Assembly (NCBI RefSeq): GCF_000333275.1
Contig: NZ_BACU01000289.1
Coordinates: 1 to 64,000, forward strand
Direction of reading: 5' to 3'
DNA from: Azospirillum sp. B4
Lineage (GTDB): Bacteria; Pseudomonadota; Alphaproteobacteria; Azospirillales; Azospirillaceae
Length of the DNA stretch: 64,000 bases
Made by a program: the position numbers and the translations under genes. Under the pieces are notes generated by a model. The model searched no databases. It saw nothing but the letters and a program-made list of their open reading frames with translations, and was not told the DNA's origin. Numbering within the stretch: the first letter of the stretch is position 1; every line of letters begins with the position of its first letter. Shown piece by piece: positions 18,838-26,996 of the stretch.

Positions 18838-19355
18838 TCACGGCAGCTCCCAGAATTCGCCCTTGGACGTCTTGACCTTGACGTTCACCGGGTCAACGTA
18901 GGCGGCATAATTGTCGTGGCTGGGTTCTCGGTAATTGGATCCGTTCCACAGGGCAATGTGCCCGGTGGCGATCAGCCAGTTCACGCTGAATGCGATGATG
19001 CCCTTCTTGGTGAGGAACGCGTCGTCGAACGGGCTGGTCTTGTCCAACGACGGTTTGCCCAGGGTGTGCCGCAGATAGGCCCGCAGGTCCGCCACGGCGT
19101 AGATGATGCGGGAGCCGTCGGCGGCGCCGATGGTACGCGCGCCAGCGGCAGCGGCCGAAGCGCTGAGGATAGGCACGCCGCTCTGGTTGAGCGCCACACT
19201 CATCCGGCTGGCGCAGGTGTTGCCGTTGGGGCCGAAGCCCGGCTCGTTGATATTGGCGGCGGCTGTCCCGCCCAGCCAAGTGTAAAGGTCCTTCAGCGTG
19301 GAATAGGTCGCATGATCCGGAAAGCCGCCCACATGCGATTGAAATTCGGCTTCAT
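18838..19355 (-). pseudogene. tae4: Type VI amidase effector Tae4, apparent one-base frameshift near N-terminus
   Basis: Tae4 enzymes cleave the gamma-D-Glu-mDAP bond of peptidoglycan. The ATG at 19355, with a strong GGGAGGAAA ribosome site, starts MKPNFNRMWAAF, a good Tae4 N-terminus, but that frame stops after 20 residues. The continuation PDHATYSTLKDLYTWLGG lies in another frame, and one extra C in the CC at 19319-19320 would join them into about 172 residues. The restored protein has the catalytic Cys in NTCASRMS (about Cys48) and His in TGHIALW (about His133). A GTG at 19332 could start a 164-residue product but lacks a ribosome site. Sequencing error, decay and real recoding all remain possible. 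Confidence 0.8.
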
Positions 19356-19469
19356 CTGGTTTCCTCCCAACCTTGGACAGGCCGTTGGGATCGCGGCAGG
19401 CCCTCCCCCGCGCGACCCGGAACCATGAACTAGAATGCGAAGCCCACCCTTCAACCGCAGCCAGACGGC

Positions 19470-19958
19470 CTACAACACCGGCACAGGCCCGAGCGGGAAC
19501 CTCTGCTTGATACGGGCCAGCAGGCTGTCGCGCACCTGGCGGTAGGCGGCCAGACGCGTCTCGCGGTTGCCTTCGATGAAGCTGGGGTCGAAGGTATGCC
19601 AGAATTCCACGTCGCAGGCGGTGGTGCGGGTCATTTCCACCGCGCGGTGCTGCGCCTCTGGCGACAGCGACACCACCAGGTCGAAGCTGGTGTCCTCCAG
19701 CTGGTCGAAGGTCTTGGCGCGGTGGCGGCTGATGTCGATGCCCATCTCTTCCATCACCGCGGCGGCGAAGGGATCGGGGTCGCCCTCGCGCACGCCGGCG
19801 CTGTCGACATACAGGCGGTGGCCGTGCAGGTGGCGCAGCAGGGCGGCGGCCATGGGGGAGCGGATGGAATTGTGCGTGCAGGCGAACAGCACGCTGGTGA
19901 TCTGGGCCGGATGCACGGCAGGGGCGAAGACGGCGAAAGGATCCGGTATCTCCGCCAT
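19470..19958 (-). CDS. Low-molecular-weight protein tyrosine phosphatase-like protein
   Basis: A 162-residue LMW-PTP/arsenate-reductase fold protein. The P-loop C-x5-R-S is FACTHNSIRS with nucleophile Cys27 and Arg33. A likely general-acid Asp is in TFDPSF, and a YVDSAG segment is typical of the fold. In alphaproteobacteria this gene regularly follows a UPF0262 gene and hisD, as here (8 bp after UPF0262), so it belongs to a his-linked operon. Its physiological substrate is not established; phosphatase versus arsenate reductase cannot be separated from sequence alone. Confidence 0.88.
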   Translation of the reverse strand: MAEIPDPFAVFAPAVHPAQITSVLFACTHNSIRSPMAAALLRHLHGHRLYVDSAGVREGDPDPFAAAVMEEMGIDISRHRAKTFDQLEDTSFDLVVSLSPEAQHRAVEMTRTTACDVEFWHTFDPSFIEGNRETRLAAYRQVRDSLLARIKQRFPLGPVPVL

Positions 19959-19966
19959 CGCCGCCG

Positions 19967-20452
19967 TCAGCCCCGGATATGCAGGACGCAGATGAGGGTG
20001 AACAGGCGGCGGGCGGTGCCATGGTCCATGGTCACCTTGGCGGCCAGCCGCTCGCGCAGCAGGTCGGAGCCTTCGTTGTGCAGGCCCCGCCGCCCCATGT
20101 CGATGGCCTCGATCTGCGAGGGGCTGGCGGTCTTGATGGCCTTGTAATAGCCCTCGCAGATCAGGAAATAGTCGCGGATGACGGTGCGCAGCGGCGTCAG
20201 CGGCAGGGTGATGCGGTCAACCTCCGCATCCCCTTCGTCCCGCAGGTCGAAGACCATGCGGTTGTCCTCGATGGACAGGTAGAGGCGATAGGGCCCGGAA
20301 TTGGGATGGTCCACCAGCTGGAACTGCTGGTTTTCCTCCACCAGGTCGAACAGCGCCACCGCCCGCTCATGCTCCACCTCCGGCCGGCGGCGGATGGCCG
20401 TCTGCTCCACCAGCTGGACATGGATGATGCGTTGGCGGCCGGTGTCCGTCAT
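19967..20452 (-). CDS. UPF0262 family protein
   Basis: A 161-residue cytoplasmic protein of the alphaproteobacterial UPF0262 family, recognised by LPLTPLRTVIRDYFLICEGYYKAIKTASPSQIEAIDMGRRGLHNEG and its position directly after hisD (11 bp gap). The function of the family is unknown. It has no signal peptide and no membrane helix. Its steady linkage to hisD and an LMW phosphatase suggests a shared transcript rather than a proven role in histidine synthesis. Confidence 0.92.
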   Translation of the reverse strand: MTDTGRQRIIHVQLVEQTAIRRRPEVEHERAVALFDLVEENQQFQLVDHPNSGPYRLYLSIEDNRMVFDLRDEGDAEVDRITLPLTPLRTVIRDYFLICEGYYKAIKTASPSQIEAIDMGRRGLHNEGSDLLRERLAAKVTMDHGTARRLFTLICVLHIRG

Positions 20453-20463
20453 GGCGGCGCCCC

Positions 20464-21756
20464 TCAGTCCCCCAGCCGGACGCGGACCGACAGGGCGTGC
20501 GCGCCCAACCCCTCGGCATCGGCCAGGATGGCCGCCTGGGGTCCCAGCCGGCCAAGGCTGTCGGCGTCGCAGCCCACCAGGGTGGTGCGCTTCATGAAGT
20601 CCAGGACGTTGAGGCCGGAGGAGAAGCGGGCGCTGCGCGCCGTGGGCAGCACGTGGTTGGGCCCGGCGATGTAGTCGCCGATGGCTTCCGGCGTATAGCG
20701 GCCCAGGAAGATGGCGCCGGCGTGGGCCACCTTGGCGGCAAGGGCGTCCGGGTCGGCCACGGCCAGCTCCAGGTGCTCCGGCGCCAGGCGGTCCACCAGG
20801 GCCACCGCCTCATCCAGGTCGCGCACCAGGATGGTGGCGCCGTTGTTGCGCCAGCTGGCGCCGGCGATGACGGCGCGCGGCAGGGTCTTCAGGTGGCTGT
20901 CCACCGCCGCGCGCACCGCCTGGATGAAGGCGGCGTCATCGCTGATCAGGATGGACTGGGCGCTGCTGTCGTGCTCCGCCTGCGACAGCAGGTCGGCGGC
21001 GATCCAGCTGGGGTCGTTGGCGCCATCGGCCACCACGAGGATTTCCGAGGGGCCGGCGATCATGTCGATGCCCACGGTGCCGAACACCTGGCGCTTGGCG
21101 GCGGCGACATAGGCGTTGCCGGGCCCCACGATCTTGTCCACCGGCCGGATGGTGGCCGTGCCATAGGCCAGGGCCGCCACCGCCTGGGCGCCACCCACGC
21201 GGTAGATCTCATCCACCCCGGCGATGCGGGCGGCGGCCAGCACCAGGGGGGACAGGGCACCTTCCGGCGTCGGCACCACCATGGCCAGGCGCTTCACCCC
21301 CGCCACCTTGGCCGGGATGGCGTTCATCAGGACGGAGCTGGGATATGACGCCAGGCCGCCGGGCACGTACAGGCCCACGGCCGACAGCGGCGTCCAGCGG
21401 GCGCCCAGGCGCACGCCGGCGTCGTCGACATAGTCGTAGGTGTCCGGCGTCTGGCGGCGGTGGAAGGCCTCGATACGGGCGGCCGCCACCTTCAGCGCCT
21501 CGATCACCTCGGGGTCGCAGGCGGCCACGGCGGCCTCGATCTCGCACTCGGCGATGCGCAGCCGGTCGGGCGTCAGGTCCAGCTGGTCCCAGCGGCCGGT
21601 GTATTTGATCAGCGCCTCGTCGCCATGCAGGCGCACGTCGCGCAGCACCTCGGCCACGGCGTCGGCCACGTCGCTCTGGGATTCGCGCTTGGCATGCAGC
21701 AGCCGGTCGAAGTCCGCCTCGAAGCCGGCATCGGTGGTGCGCAGGTCACGCGGCAT
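20464..21756 (-). CDS. hisD: Histidinol dehydrogenase
   Basis: HisD performs the last two oxidations of histidine synthesis, histidinol to histidine. The 430-residue protein has GLYVPGG, the nucleotide-contacting [14 protein letters not shown], the conserved [15 protein letters not shown], the zinc/active-site segment [11 protein letters not shown] with DLLSQAEHD, and a C-terminal HVLPT motif. The start is the ATG at 21756, with GGAGG about 10 bases upstream; an earlier TTG sits directly on that site. The start overlaps the end of hisG by 11 bp, so the two are translationally coupled. Confidence 0.97.
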   Translation of the reverse strand: MPRDLRTTDAGFEADFDRLLHAKRESQSDVADAVAEVLRDVRLHGDEALIKYTGRWDQLDLTPDRLRIAECEIEAAVAACDPEVIEALKVAAARIEAFHRRQTPDTYDYVDDAGVRLGARWTPLSAVGLYVPGGLASYPSSVLMNAIPAKVAGVKRLAMVVPTPEGALSPLVLAAARIAGVDEIYRVGGAQAVAALAYGTATIRPVDKIVGPGNAYVAAAKRQVFGTVGIDMIAGPSEILVVADGANDPSWIAADLLSQAEHDSSAQSILISDDAAFIQAVRAAVDSHLKTLPRAVIAGASWRNNGATILVRDLDEAVALVDRLAPEHLELAVADPDALAAKVAHAGAIFLGRYTPEAIGDYIAGPNHVLPTARSARFSSGLNVLDFMKRTTLVGCDADSLGRLGPQAAILADAEGLGAHALSVRVRLGD

Positions 21757-22483
21757 GGCTGACAACCTCCGTGAAGCGGTTGATCCAGTCCTGGATCTCC
21801 GGATGGCGCGTCTTGAACGCGGCGCGATTGACGATAAGGCGGGAGGTCACGTCGGCGACATGCTCGATCTCCACCAGGCCGTTGGCCTTCAGGGTGGCGC
21901 CACTGGACACCAGGTCGACGATGCGCTGGCACAGGCCCAGGCTGGGGGCCAGCTCCATGGCGCCGTTCAGCTTGATGCATTCCGCCTGCACGCCGCGCCG
22001 GGCGAAGTGGCGGCGGGTGACCTCCGGATACTTGGTGGCCACGCGCACGTGGCTCCAGCGCGAGGGGTCGTCGCCCTGCGCCTCGGCCACCGGCTCGGCC
22101 ACGGCCAGGCGGCAATGGCCGATGCCCAGATCCAGGGGCGCGTAGATTTCGGGGTAGTCGAATTCCATCAGCACGTCGTTGCCGCACACGCCCAGCTGGG
22201 CGGCGCCAAAGGCCACGAAGGTGGCGACGTCGAAGCTGCGCACGCGGATGATCTCCACATGCGGCAGGTTGGTGGCAAAGCGCAGCGCCCGGCTCTTCGG
22301 GTCGTCGAACGCCGCCTCGGGCTTCAGCCCCACGGCCTCCAGCAGGGGCCGCACCTCGTCCAGGATGCGGCCCTTGGGCAGGGCCAGGGTGAGCCGCTCC
22401 CCAACCGCGGCGGCGGTATGCGCCGGCGATGCGTCGGGCAAGGGCGGCGCAAGGGGGGGCGGGGGCGGCACGGCGGCAGGCAT
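21746..22483 (-). CDS. hisG: ATP phosphoribosyltransferase, short form
   Basis: HisG commits ATP and PRPP to histidine synthesis. The 245-residue protein shows [22 protein letters not shown], the [23 protein letters not shown] segment and [16 protein letters not shown] (PRPP loop). It lacks the C-terminal regulatory ACT-like domain of long HisG, so it is the short form that normally needs a separate HisZ subunit; no hisZ is in the window. An unusual Pro/Ala-rich N-terminal stretch of about 25 residues precedes the fold. An ATG at 22513 would add ten residues; a GGAG upstream of 22483 favours the shorter form. Confidence 0.93.
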   Translation of the reverse strand: MPAAVPPPPPLAPPLPDASPAHTAAAVGERLTLALPKGRILDEVRPLLEAVGLKPEAAFDDPKSRALRFATNLPHVEIIRVRSFDVATFVAFGAAQLGVCGNDVLMEFDYPEIYAPLDLGIGHCRLAVAEPVAEAQGDDPSRWSHVRVATKYPEVTRRHFARRGVQAECIKLNGAMELAPSLGLCQRIVDLVSSGATLKANGLVEIEHVADVTSRLIVNRAAFKTRHPEIQDWINRFTEVVSHAA

Positions 22484-22581
22484 TAAACGCGGGCTCCGAA
22501 GGACGAACCCCATTCCGGGTCCGAAGGGCCGCAGAATAGCAGATCGTCCGTCCCCGCCAACGCCTTGGGTTGGAGGGCAGA

Positions 22582-22599
22582 CCTGTTCGTTTGAACAGG
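22582..22599. other. Perfect inverted repeat (7-bp arms, 4-bp loop)
   Basis: CCTGTTC, GTTT, GAACAGG lies between the Cys-rich protein gene and hisG, both read on the minus strand. It could be an operator half-site pair or a transcript hairpin ahead of hisG. There is no T-run on either side, so it is not a typical terminator. Confidence 0.5.
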
Positions 22600-22635
22600 G
22601 GCGCCCGCCCCCGCCGCCGGTGCCGGGACCGTTCG

Positions 22636-22890
22636 TTACTTCGGCTGGGCCGGCATGGTGGCCAGCGCCGCCTTGCAGTCGGCCGACAGCTTGTCCTCAT
22701 TCTGCTTCAGGCAGGCCAGGATGCGGCCGCCGCCCGGCTGAACGTCCTTGCACAAGGCTTGGCGGTCGGGCTGGCAGGCCTTCATGGCGGCGCGGGCCGC
22801 CGGATGCTGGCCATCCTGGGCGAAGGCCAGGCCGGGCGCCACGGCCAGCGAGAGGGAGAGCGCGGCGCCGATGAGGGACTTGGACATCAT
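22636..22890 (-). CDS. Small secreted cysteine-rich repeat protein
   Basis: 84 residues with a clear signal peptide ending in APGLAFAQ. The mature part resembles one Cys-rich GLG1-type repeat: [38 protein letters not shown], with four cysteines that could form two disulfides. Such short periplasmic proteins are widespread in alphaproteobacteria and have no firm function. Two adjacent ATG codons at 22890 and 22887 could start it; an AGGA lies 12 bases upstream. It is divergent from the fatty acid hydroxylase gene and same-strand with hisG. Confidence 0.8.
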   Translation of the reverse strand: MMSKSLIGAALSLSLAVAPGLAFAQDGQHPAARAAMKACQPDRQALCKDVQPGGGRILACLKQNEDKLSADCKAALATMPAQPK

Positions 22891-22997
22891 GAGGGCGTAT
22901 CCTGTTTCATGGGAGGGGATTTTTATGGGACGCGGCTGACCCGCCGCCCGGGTTTGGTACGCCCCGGCCCCGCCGGACTATTCGGCATCGGTTCCTG

Positions 22998-23027
22998 AAA
23001 AAATTACGCGGCAAAAAATTACGCGGC
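22998..23027 (+). repeat. Perfect 15-bp tandem direct repeat in promoter region
   Basis: AAAAAATTACGCGGC occurs twice without any gap (22998-23012, 23013-23027), 70 bp before the fatty acid hydroxylase start. The A-rich half and the CGCG half make it unlike the surrounding DNA. It may be a regulator-binding direct repeat or a recent slippage duplication of a promoter element. Confidence 0.85.
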
Positions 23028-23097
23028 CCAGCCGAACACCCCGGGCCGTGGCCGCCGTATCAGCGCCACATCCCGCTTCTTCCCTGAGGTTCCGGCC

Positions 23098-23958
23098 ATG
23101 GCCATCGGTGGCGCCAGCGTCATCCCCCTGAAGTTCTACCCCGTCATCGTGGCCGCCATCGTGGCGGAGGTGGCCTGGTACGCCGCCCGCGGACGGCGCT
23201 ATCCCTGGGGGGAAACGACCACATCCATCGCCATCTTCCTGATGCGCATCCCCATGAAGCTTGCCTTGGCCGGCATCGTGGCGCCCGTCGCCTGGTTCGC
23301 CTGGACCCACCGCGTGGCTACGGTGCCGCTGGACCGCTGGTGGGGGCTGGCCCTGCTGTTCGCGGGGGAGGAGTTCTGCTATTACTGGGCCCATCGCCTG
23401 GGGCATGAGGTGCGCTGGGTTTGGGCGTCGCACAGCGTCCACCACTCCCCCGCCACGCTGCACCTGGCCAGCGCCTTTCGCCTGGGCGTGACCGAGGTGT
23501 TGTCCGGCGCCTGGCTGGTTTACGTGCCGCTGTATGTCCTGGGCTTCCATCCGGTGGCGGTGACGGGCATGCTGGCGCTGAACCTGTTCTACCAGTTCTG
23601 GCTGCATACCGAGGCGGTGGGCACCTTGGGTCCCCTGGAATGGGTGCTGAACACGCCCGCCCACCATCGCGTGCACCATGCCAGCAACCCCGAATATCTG
23701 GACCGCAACTATGGCGGGATGGTCATCGTCTGGGACCGGCTGTTCGGCACCTTCGCCGGCATCCGGCCCGACGCGCCCCTGACCTACGGCCTGGCCCACG
23801 GCGCGCCCAGCCGCAATCCGCTGACCGTGGCCTTTCGGGAATGGATCGCCATGGGTCGCGACGCGGCACGGGCGCGGGGCATGCGCGCCCGTCTGCGCCA
23901 GCTGTTCGGCCGTCCGGGCGACAGCCTGAGCGCCACCGCGGGGCAGGCCCGCCCGTGA
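23098..23958 (+). CDS. Sterol desaturase/fatty acid hydroxylase family membrane protein
   Basis: A 286-residue integral membrane di-iron enzyme. The histidine clusters are HRLGH (99-103), HSVHH (112-116) and HHRVHH (189-194), in the order and spacing of the fatty acid hydroxylase superfamily, between hydrophobic segments near 10-30, 55-70, 80-95 and 135-170. It probably hydroxylates or desaturates a membrane lipid; the substrate is not predictable. Its stop overlaps the GTG start of the sigma factor gene by 4 bp (GTGA), so it is the first gene of that operon. Confidence 0.92.
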   Translation: MAIGGASVIPLKFYPVIVAAIVAEVAWYAARGRRYPWGETTTSIAIFLMRIPMKLALAGIVAPVAWFAWTHRVATVPLDRWWGLALLFAGEEFCYYWAHRLGHEVRWVWASHSVHHSPATLHLASAFRLGVTEVLSGAWLVYVPLYVLGFHPVAVTGMLALNLFYQFWLHTEAVGTLGPLEWVLNTPAHHRVHHASNPEYLDRNYGGMVIVWDRLFGTFAGIRPDAPLTYGLAHGAPSRNPLTVAFREWIAMGRDAARARGMRARLRQLFGRPGDSLSATAGQARP

Positions 23959-24557
23959 CCGATCATCAGCCCTGGTCCCCGCCCCCCAGCACCGATCGGG
24001 AGGCGGATGACGCCCTGATGGCGCGCGTCGCCGGCGGTGACGAAGGCGCGCTGCGCCTGATCGGGCAACGTCACTATGCCACCACTTGGCGGCTGGCCAA
24101 TCGGCTGCTCGGATCTGAGGCGGAGGCCGACGACGTGGCGCAGGAGGTGCTGGTGCGGGTGTGGAACCACGCCGGGCGCTGGACATCCGGCCGCGCGCGG
24201 CTGTCCACCTGGCTGTACACCGTGACGTACCGGCTGTGTGTGGACCGGCTGCGTGGCCGTCGGCATGCCCCCTTGGAGGCGGCGATGGACGTCGCCGACC
24301 CGGCGGAAGGGGCGGCGGACCGCATGGAGCGCCGATCGGAGCAACAGAGGGTGCGCGCCGCGCTGGCCAGCCTGCCGGAAAAGCAGCGGGCCGCCCTGGT
24401 GCTGTTCTACTACGAGGAGATGCCAGGGCCCGAGGCGTCCGCCATCCTGGGCATGAATTTGCGCGCCTACTGGTCGCTGCTGTACCGCGCCCGCGGCGCG
24501 CTGGAGCGGGCCTTGACCAAGGGTACCACCACGGGTCTTTTGGGGAGGAAGCCATGA
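23955..24557 (+). CDS. ECF-type RNA polymerase sigma factor
   Basis: A 200-residue group 4 sigma factor. Region 2 (about 35-100) includes RLLGSEAEADDVAQEVLVRVWNHA and the promoter-melting segment STWLYTVTYRLCVDRLR. Region 4 (about 135-185) includes LASLPEKQRAALVLFYYEEMPGPEASAILGM. The start is a GTG at 23955 embedded in the stop of the hydroxylase gene. Its own stop overlaps the next start (ATGA), so the downstream membrane protein is very probably the cognate anti-sigma factor. The stress sensed is unknown; see the CnrX-like gene. Confidence 0.93.
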   Translation: MTDHQPWSPPPSTDREADDALMARVAGGDEGALRLIGQRHYATTWRLANRLLGSEAEADDVAQEVLVRVWNHAGRWTSGRARLSTWLYTVTYRLCVDRLRGRRHAPLEAAMDVADPAEGAADRMERRSEQQRVRAALASLPEKQRAALVLFYYEEMPGPEASAILGMNLRAYWSLLYRARGALERALTKGTTTGLLGRKP

Positions 24558-24988
24558 CCGTTGAGGAGTTCATCCGCCTGCTGGCGACCCACGGGCCGGA
24601 CATCGCGACCTGGCCGGCGCCAGCCCGCCGGCCCGCCACCCGCCTGCGCGACGGGGATCCGGAAGCGCTGGCGGCGTGGGAGAACGCCTTGCGCCGCTGG
24701 GCGCCACTGGCCGGCGACGGCTTGGCGGCCGGCCACCCTGGCGCCCTGCGCGTGCAGGCCGGCATCGACGCCAGCCTGCGCCGCATCCGCCATCAGCAGC
24801 GCGCGTCCACCCGTCCGGGCTGGGGCTGGTTGGTCTGGCGCCCGGCCGGCGCCGTCTTCGCCACCATGGCGGTGGCCGGCTGGCTGGCCGGCACTTGGCT
24901 GTCGCCGCCCCCCGACAGCACCGCCCCCGTCTCGCTGGCCACCCTGTTCACCCTGACCGGCGTGGGGGGCGACTGGCTGGTGCAGTAG
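24554..24988 (+). CDS. Putative membrane anti-sigma factor
   Basis: 144 residues, translationally coupled to the sigma gene by a 4-bp overlap. The N-terminal 90 residues are soluble and rich in Trp/Arg/Ala (FIRLLATHGPDIATWPAPAR). One membrane helix lies at about 97-117 (AGAVFATMAVAGWLAGTWL), followed by a short outside tail ending DWLVQ. Layout and context match CnrY-type or similar single-span anti-sigma factors, but I see no ZAS zinc motif. The role is inferred from position and topology only. Confidence 0.7.
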   Translation: MTVEEFIRLLATHGPDIATWPAPARRPATRLRDGDPEALAAWENALRRWAPLAGDGLAAGHPGALRVQAGIDASLRRIRHQQRASTRPGWGWLVWRPAGAVFATMAVAGWLAGTWLSPPPDSTAPVSLATLFTLTGVGGDWLVQ

Positions 24989-25030
24989 CGCCCGCCCCGT
25001 TCCCACCGTCGCCTAAGAAGGCTTGCCCCC

Positions 25031-25495
25031 ATGCGTCTCCTGCCGACCCCGCGCCTGGCGCTGATCCTGTCCCTGGCCCTGAACCTGTTCCTGCTGGCTT
25101 TCCTCGGCGCTCAGCAATGGCGGCAGCAGGTGGCCTTGCATGCCCTGCCTCCCGCCATCGCCGGCACACCCGCCGGCAGTGCCCTGGCCAACCTGCTCAG
25201 CCAGTTGGCGGAGCAGTTGCCGACGGAGGACCGCCGCCTGCTGCGCACCGCCTTCGTCAGCCACGCGGCCCAGTTCCAGGAGGCGCAGGCCCGCTTCGCC
25301 GCCGCCATGGACCAGGTGCGGACGGAGGTGGACCGCACGCCCCTGGACATCGACGCCCTGCGCGCCGCCATCGCCAACGCCCGGGAGCAGCGCCAACCCA
25401 TGGGCCCGGTACTGGAAGACATCATGATGGACGTCCTGCCGAAGATGTCGCCGGAAGGCCGCCACGTCCTCAGCCACTATCGCGGCGGACGCTGA
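25031..25495 (+). CDS. Periplasmic heavy-metal sensor (CnrX/ZraP-like)
   Basis: 154 residues: an N-terminal membrane anchor or signal (about 8-28, LALILSLALNLFLLAFLGA) and an all-helical periplasmic part. The LPTEDRRLLRTAFVSHAAQFQEAQARF hairpin and C-terminal MDVLPKMSPEGRHVLSHY match the CpxP/ZraP/CnrX fold. Sigma factor, anti-sigma and CnrX-like sensor in this order parallel the cnrYXH nickel/cobalt resistance switch. His and Met residues that could bind metal are present but few, so the true signal could be envelope stress. Third partner of the ECF operon, 42 bp after the anti-sigma gene. Confidence 0.8.
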   Translation: MRLLPTPRLALILSLALNLFLLAFLGAQQWRQQVALHALPPAIAGTPAGSALANLLSQLAEQLPTEDRRLLRTAFVSHAAQFQEAQARFAAAMDQVRTEVDRTPLDIDALRAAIANAREQRQPMGPVLEDIMMDVLPKMSPEGRHVLSHYRGGR

Positions 25496-25516
25496 GGGTT
25501 GAAAAGTTCGGCGACC

Positions 25517-25960
25517 CTAATGGTGCGTCGGCCGGATCACGGCGGGCCAGGGTTCCGACACGTCCTCCAGCTTCAGGCACATGTCCCGCCCCTCCAGCCG
25601 GATGGCGCCGCCCGCGGCGAAATGCAGGACGATGCCACCCGGCACCGCCTCCAGCGCCAGCAAGCTCAAAGGGCTGGCCCGGTCGCTCGGGTCCAGCCCG
25701 CGGTATCGCACCCGCCGCACGCCGCTGACGCCCAGGGCGCTGTGCACCCGCTGCAGGCCGTCTTCGGCCGTGCCCTCGCCCGCCGCCAAGGCGCCTGACA
25801 AACGGGCCGACCGTTCCCAACAGAAGCGGTTCAGCACCATCAGGAAAACGCCGTCGCGCGGGTGCCAGGTGATGTCGGACAGGGGCAGGATGGCATCCTG
25901 CACCAGGCCCGACACCACGGTCAGGTCGACCGCATCCTTCGCCGCCAGGCGCAACGCCAT
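25517..25960 (-). CDS. DUF2948 family protein
   Basis: A 147-residue cytoplasmic protein of the DUF2948 family, recognised by MALRLAAKDAVDLTVVSGLVQDA, LSDITWHPRDGVFLMVLNRFCWE and RVRYRGLD. Homologues are common in alphaproteobacteria and often sit near hisD, which is about 3 kb away here. Function unknown. The ATG at 25960 is preferred over one at 25978 because GGAGGG lies 6-7 bases before it. The stop is convergent with the CnrX-like gene. Confidence 0.87.
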   Translation of the reverse strand: MALRLAAKDAVDLTVVSGLVQDAILPLSDITWHPRDGVFLMVLNRFCWERSARLSGALAAGEGTAEDGLQRVHSALGVSGVRRVRYRGLDPSDRASPLSLLALEAVPGGIVLHFAAGGAIRLEGRDMCLKLEDVSEPWPAVIRPTHH

Positions 25961-26054
25961 CACACCCTCCGCATCCATCGCGCCACCGATCTTAGCCTCC
26001 GCCGCCTACCGGGGTAAAAGGCGCATGCGGGGGCCACGGGATCGGCCGAAAGGC

Positions 26055-26744
26055 TCAGACGACGGCCCGATGCAGCTCCGAACCGGCAAAGGCCAGGAAG
26101 GCGACGCCGGCGGCGATGTCCAGCGCCCGGGCGACGCGCGGCGCCATCACCCCGCGCAGCGCGCCCACGCCCACCACCAGCGCCACCCACCATAGCAGCG
26201 AGCCGGCCGTGACGCCGGCCACAGTGGTGACGATACGCAGGCGCGCCATCCCCGCACTGGAAAGTGCAGAGATGGGCACGAAGGCTGTCAGCATGGCGGC
26301 GAAGACGATGATGGTCGGTGGATTGGTCAGGGTCAGCAGAAAGGAGGACGCCCAGGCCCGGGGAAGGCTCAGCGCGGGACCGATGACGACATCGCCCATC
26401 GGCGCGGCCGGCTTGGGGCGCAGGGCGGCGTAGCCCAGCCATGCCAGGAACAGGCCGGCCAGCAAGTGCAAGGGCCGGCCATGGTCGGTGACGAAGGCCG
26501 ACACCTCCGTCAGGCCCAGGGCGGCGACGCCGGCATAGACGCCGTCACCCGTGGCGATGCCGGCCCCGGTGGCCAGCCCCAGGCGCCATCCCCCGGCCAA
26601 GGTGCGCCGCATGCACAGGAAGGCCATGGGCCCCACCGGGGCCGCCACGCCCAGACCCAAAAGCATGGCCTTCAGGAACACGCCGGCAAAGGCCGCCGGC
26701 AGGAACAGGTTGGGGGCGATGGTGATCAACGTATCCAGATCCAT
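26055..26744 (-). CDS. LysE family amino acid exporter
   Basis: 229 residues with about six membrane helices. The RhtB/LysE N-terminal hallmark is GLGVAAPVGPMAFLCMRRTLAGGWRLGLATGAGIATGD, and a conserved TLTNPPTIIVFAAM segment follows mid-protein. Members export amino acids or related small molecules using the proton gradient; the substrate is open. The ATG at 26744 begins the family N-terminus, although the ribosome site is weak. It lies downstream of a strong terminator-like hairpin on the same strand (26831-26869), so its expression might be attenuated. Confidence 0.88.
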   Translation of the reverse strand: MDLDTLITIAPNLFLPAAFAGVFLKAMLLGLGVAAPVGPMAFLCMRRTLAGGWRLGLATGAGIATGDGVYAGVAALGLTEVSAFVTDHGRPLHLLAGLFLAWLGYAALRPKPAAPMGDVVIGPALSLPRAWASSFLLTLTNPPTIIVFAAMLTAFVPISALSSAGMARLRIVTTVAGVTAGSLLWWVALVVGVGALRGVMAPRVARALDIAAGVAFLAFAGSELHRAVV

Positions 26745-26830
26745 GGAAGACCGTCCCGGATGTGACAGGACCCTGCCGGCCAAAGGCCGCCCGGAAATGC
26801 CGGGAACGCGGGTCGCAGGTATGGTGGGAA

Positions 26831-26869
26831 GAAAAAACAAAAAGCCCCGCGGGCTGATGCTCGCGGGGC
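26831..26869 (-). terminator. Strong intrinsic terminator (minus strand)
   Basis: Read on the minus strand, GCCCCGCG and CGCGGGGC arms (8 bp, loop of 10) are followed directly by CTTTTTGTTTTTTC. It lies 87 bp before the lysE start codon, so it ends a short upstream transcript or acts as an attenuator for lysE. Confidence 0.8.
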
Positions 26870-26900
26870 CTGTTATCGGGTGCGTCGGGAAGAGTGGCGC

Positions 26901-26996
26901 TTAGCCGTTACCCCCCGATACCCCTGCCATAAACAGACAAAGCCCCGCCCCAAGCGGCACAGCGGTTTGCTGGCTGGTTTGGGTGACGAGGCGCAT
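26901..26996 (-). CDS. Possible 31-residue peptide
   Basis: A minus-strand frame from the ATG at 26996 encodes 31 residues with a hydrophobic middle (AVPLGAGLCLFMAGVSGG), ending just before the terminator at 26831-26869. AAAGGG lies about 10 bases upstream of the start. An earlier ATG at 27020 would give 39 residues. No leader-peptide run of a single amino acid is seen. It may be a small membrane peptide, an upstream leader, or chance. Confidence 0.3.
   Translation of the reverse strand: MRLVTQTSQQTAVPLGAGLCLFMAGVSGGNG

Noticed and set aside
22582-22599. Inverted repeat considered as a LexA box
   Set aside because: Known LexA boxes need GAAC-N4-GTTC or direct GTTC repeats; here the order is GTTC-N4-GAAC.
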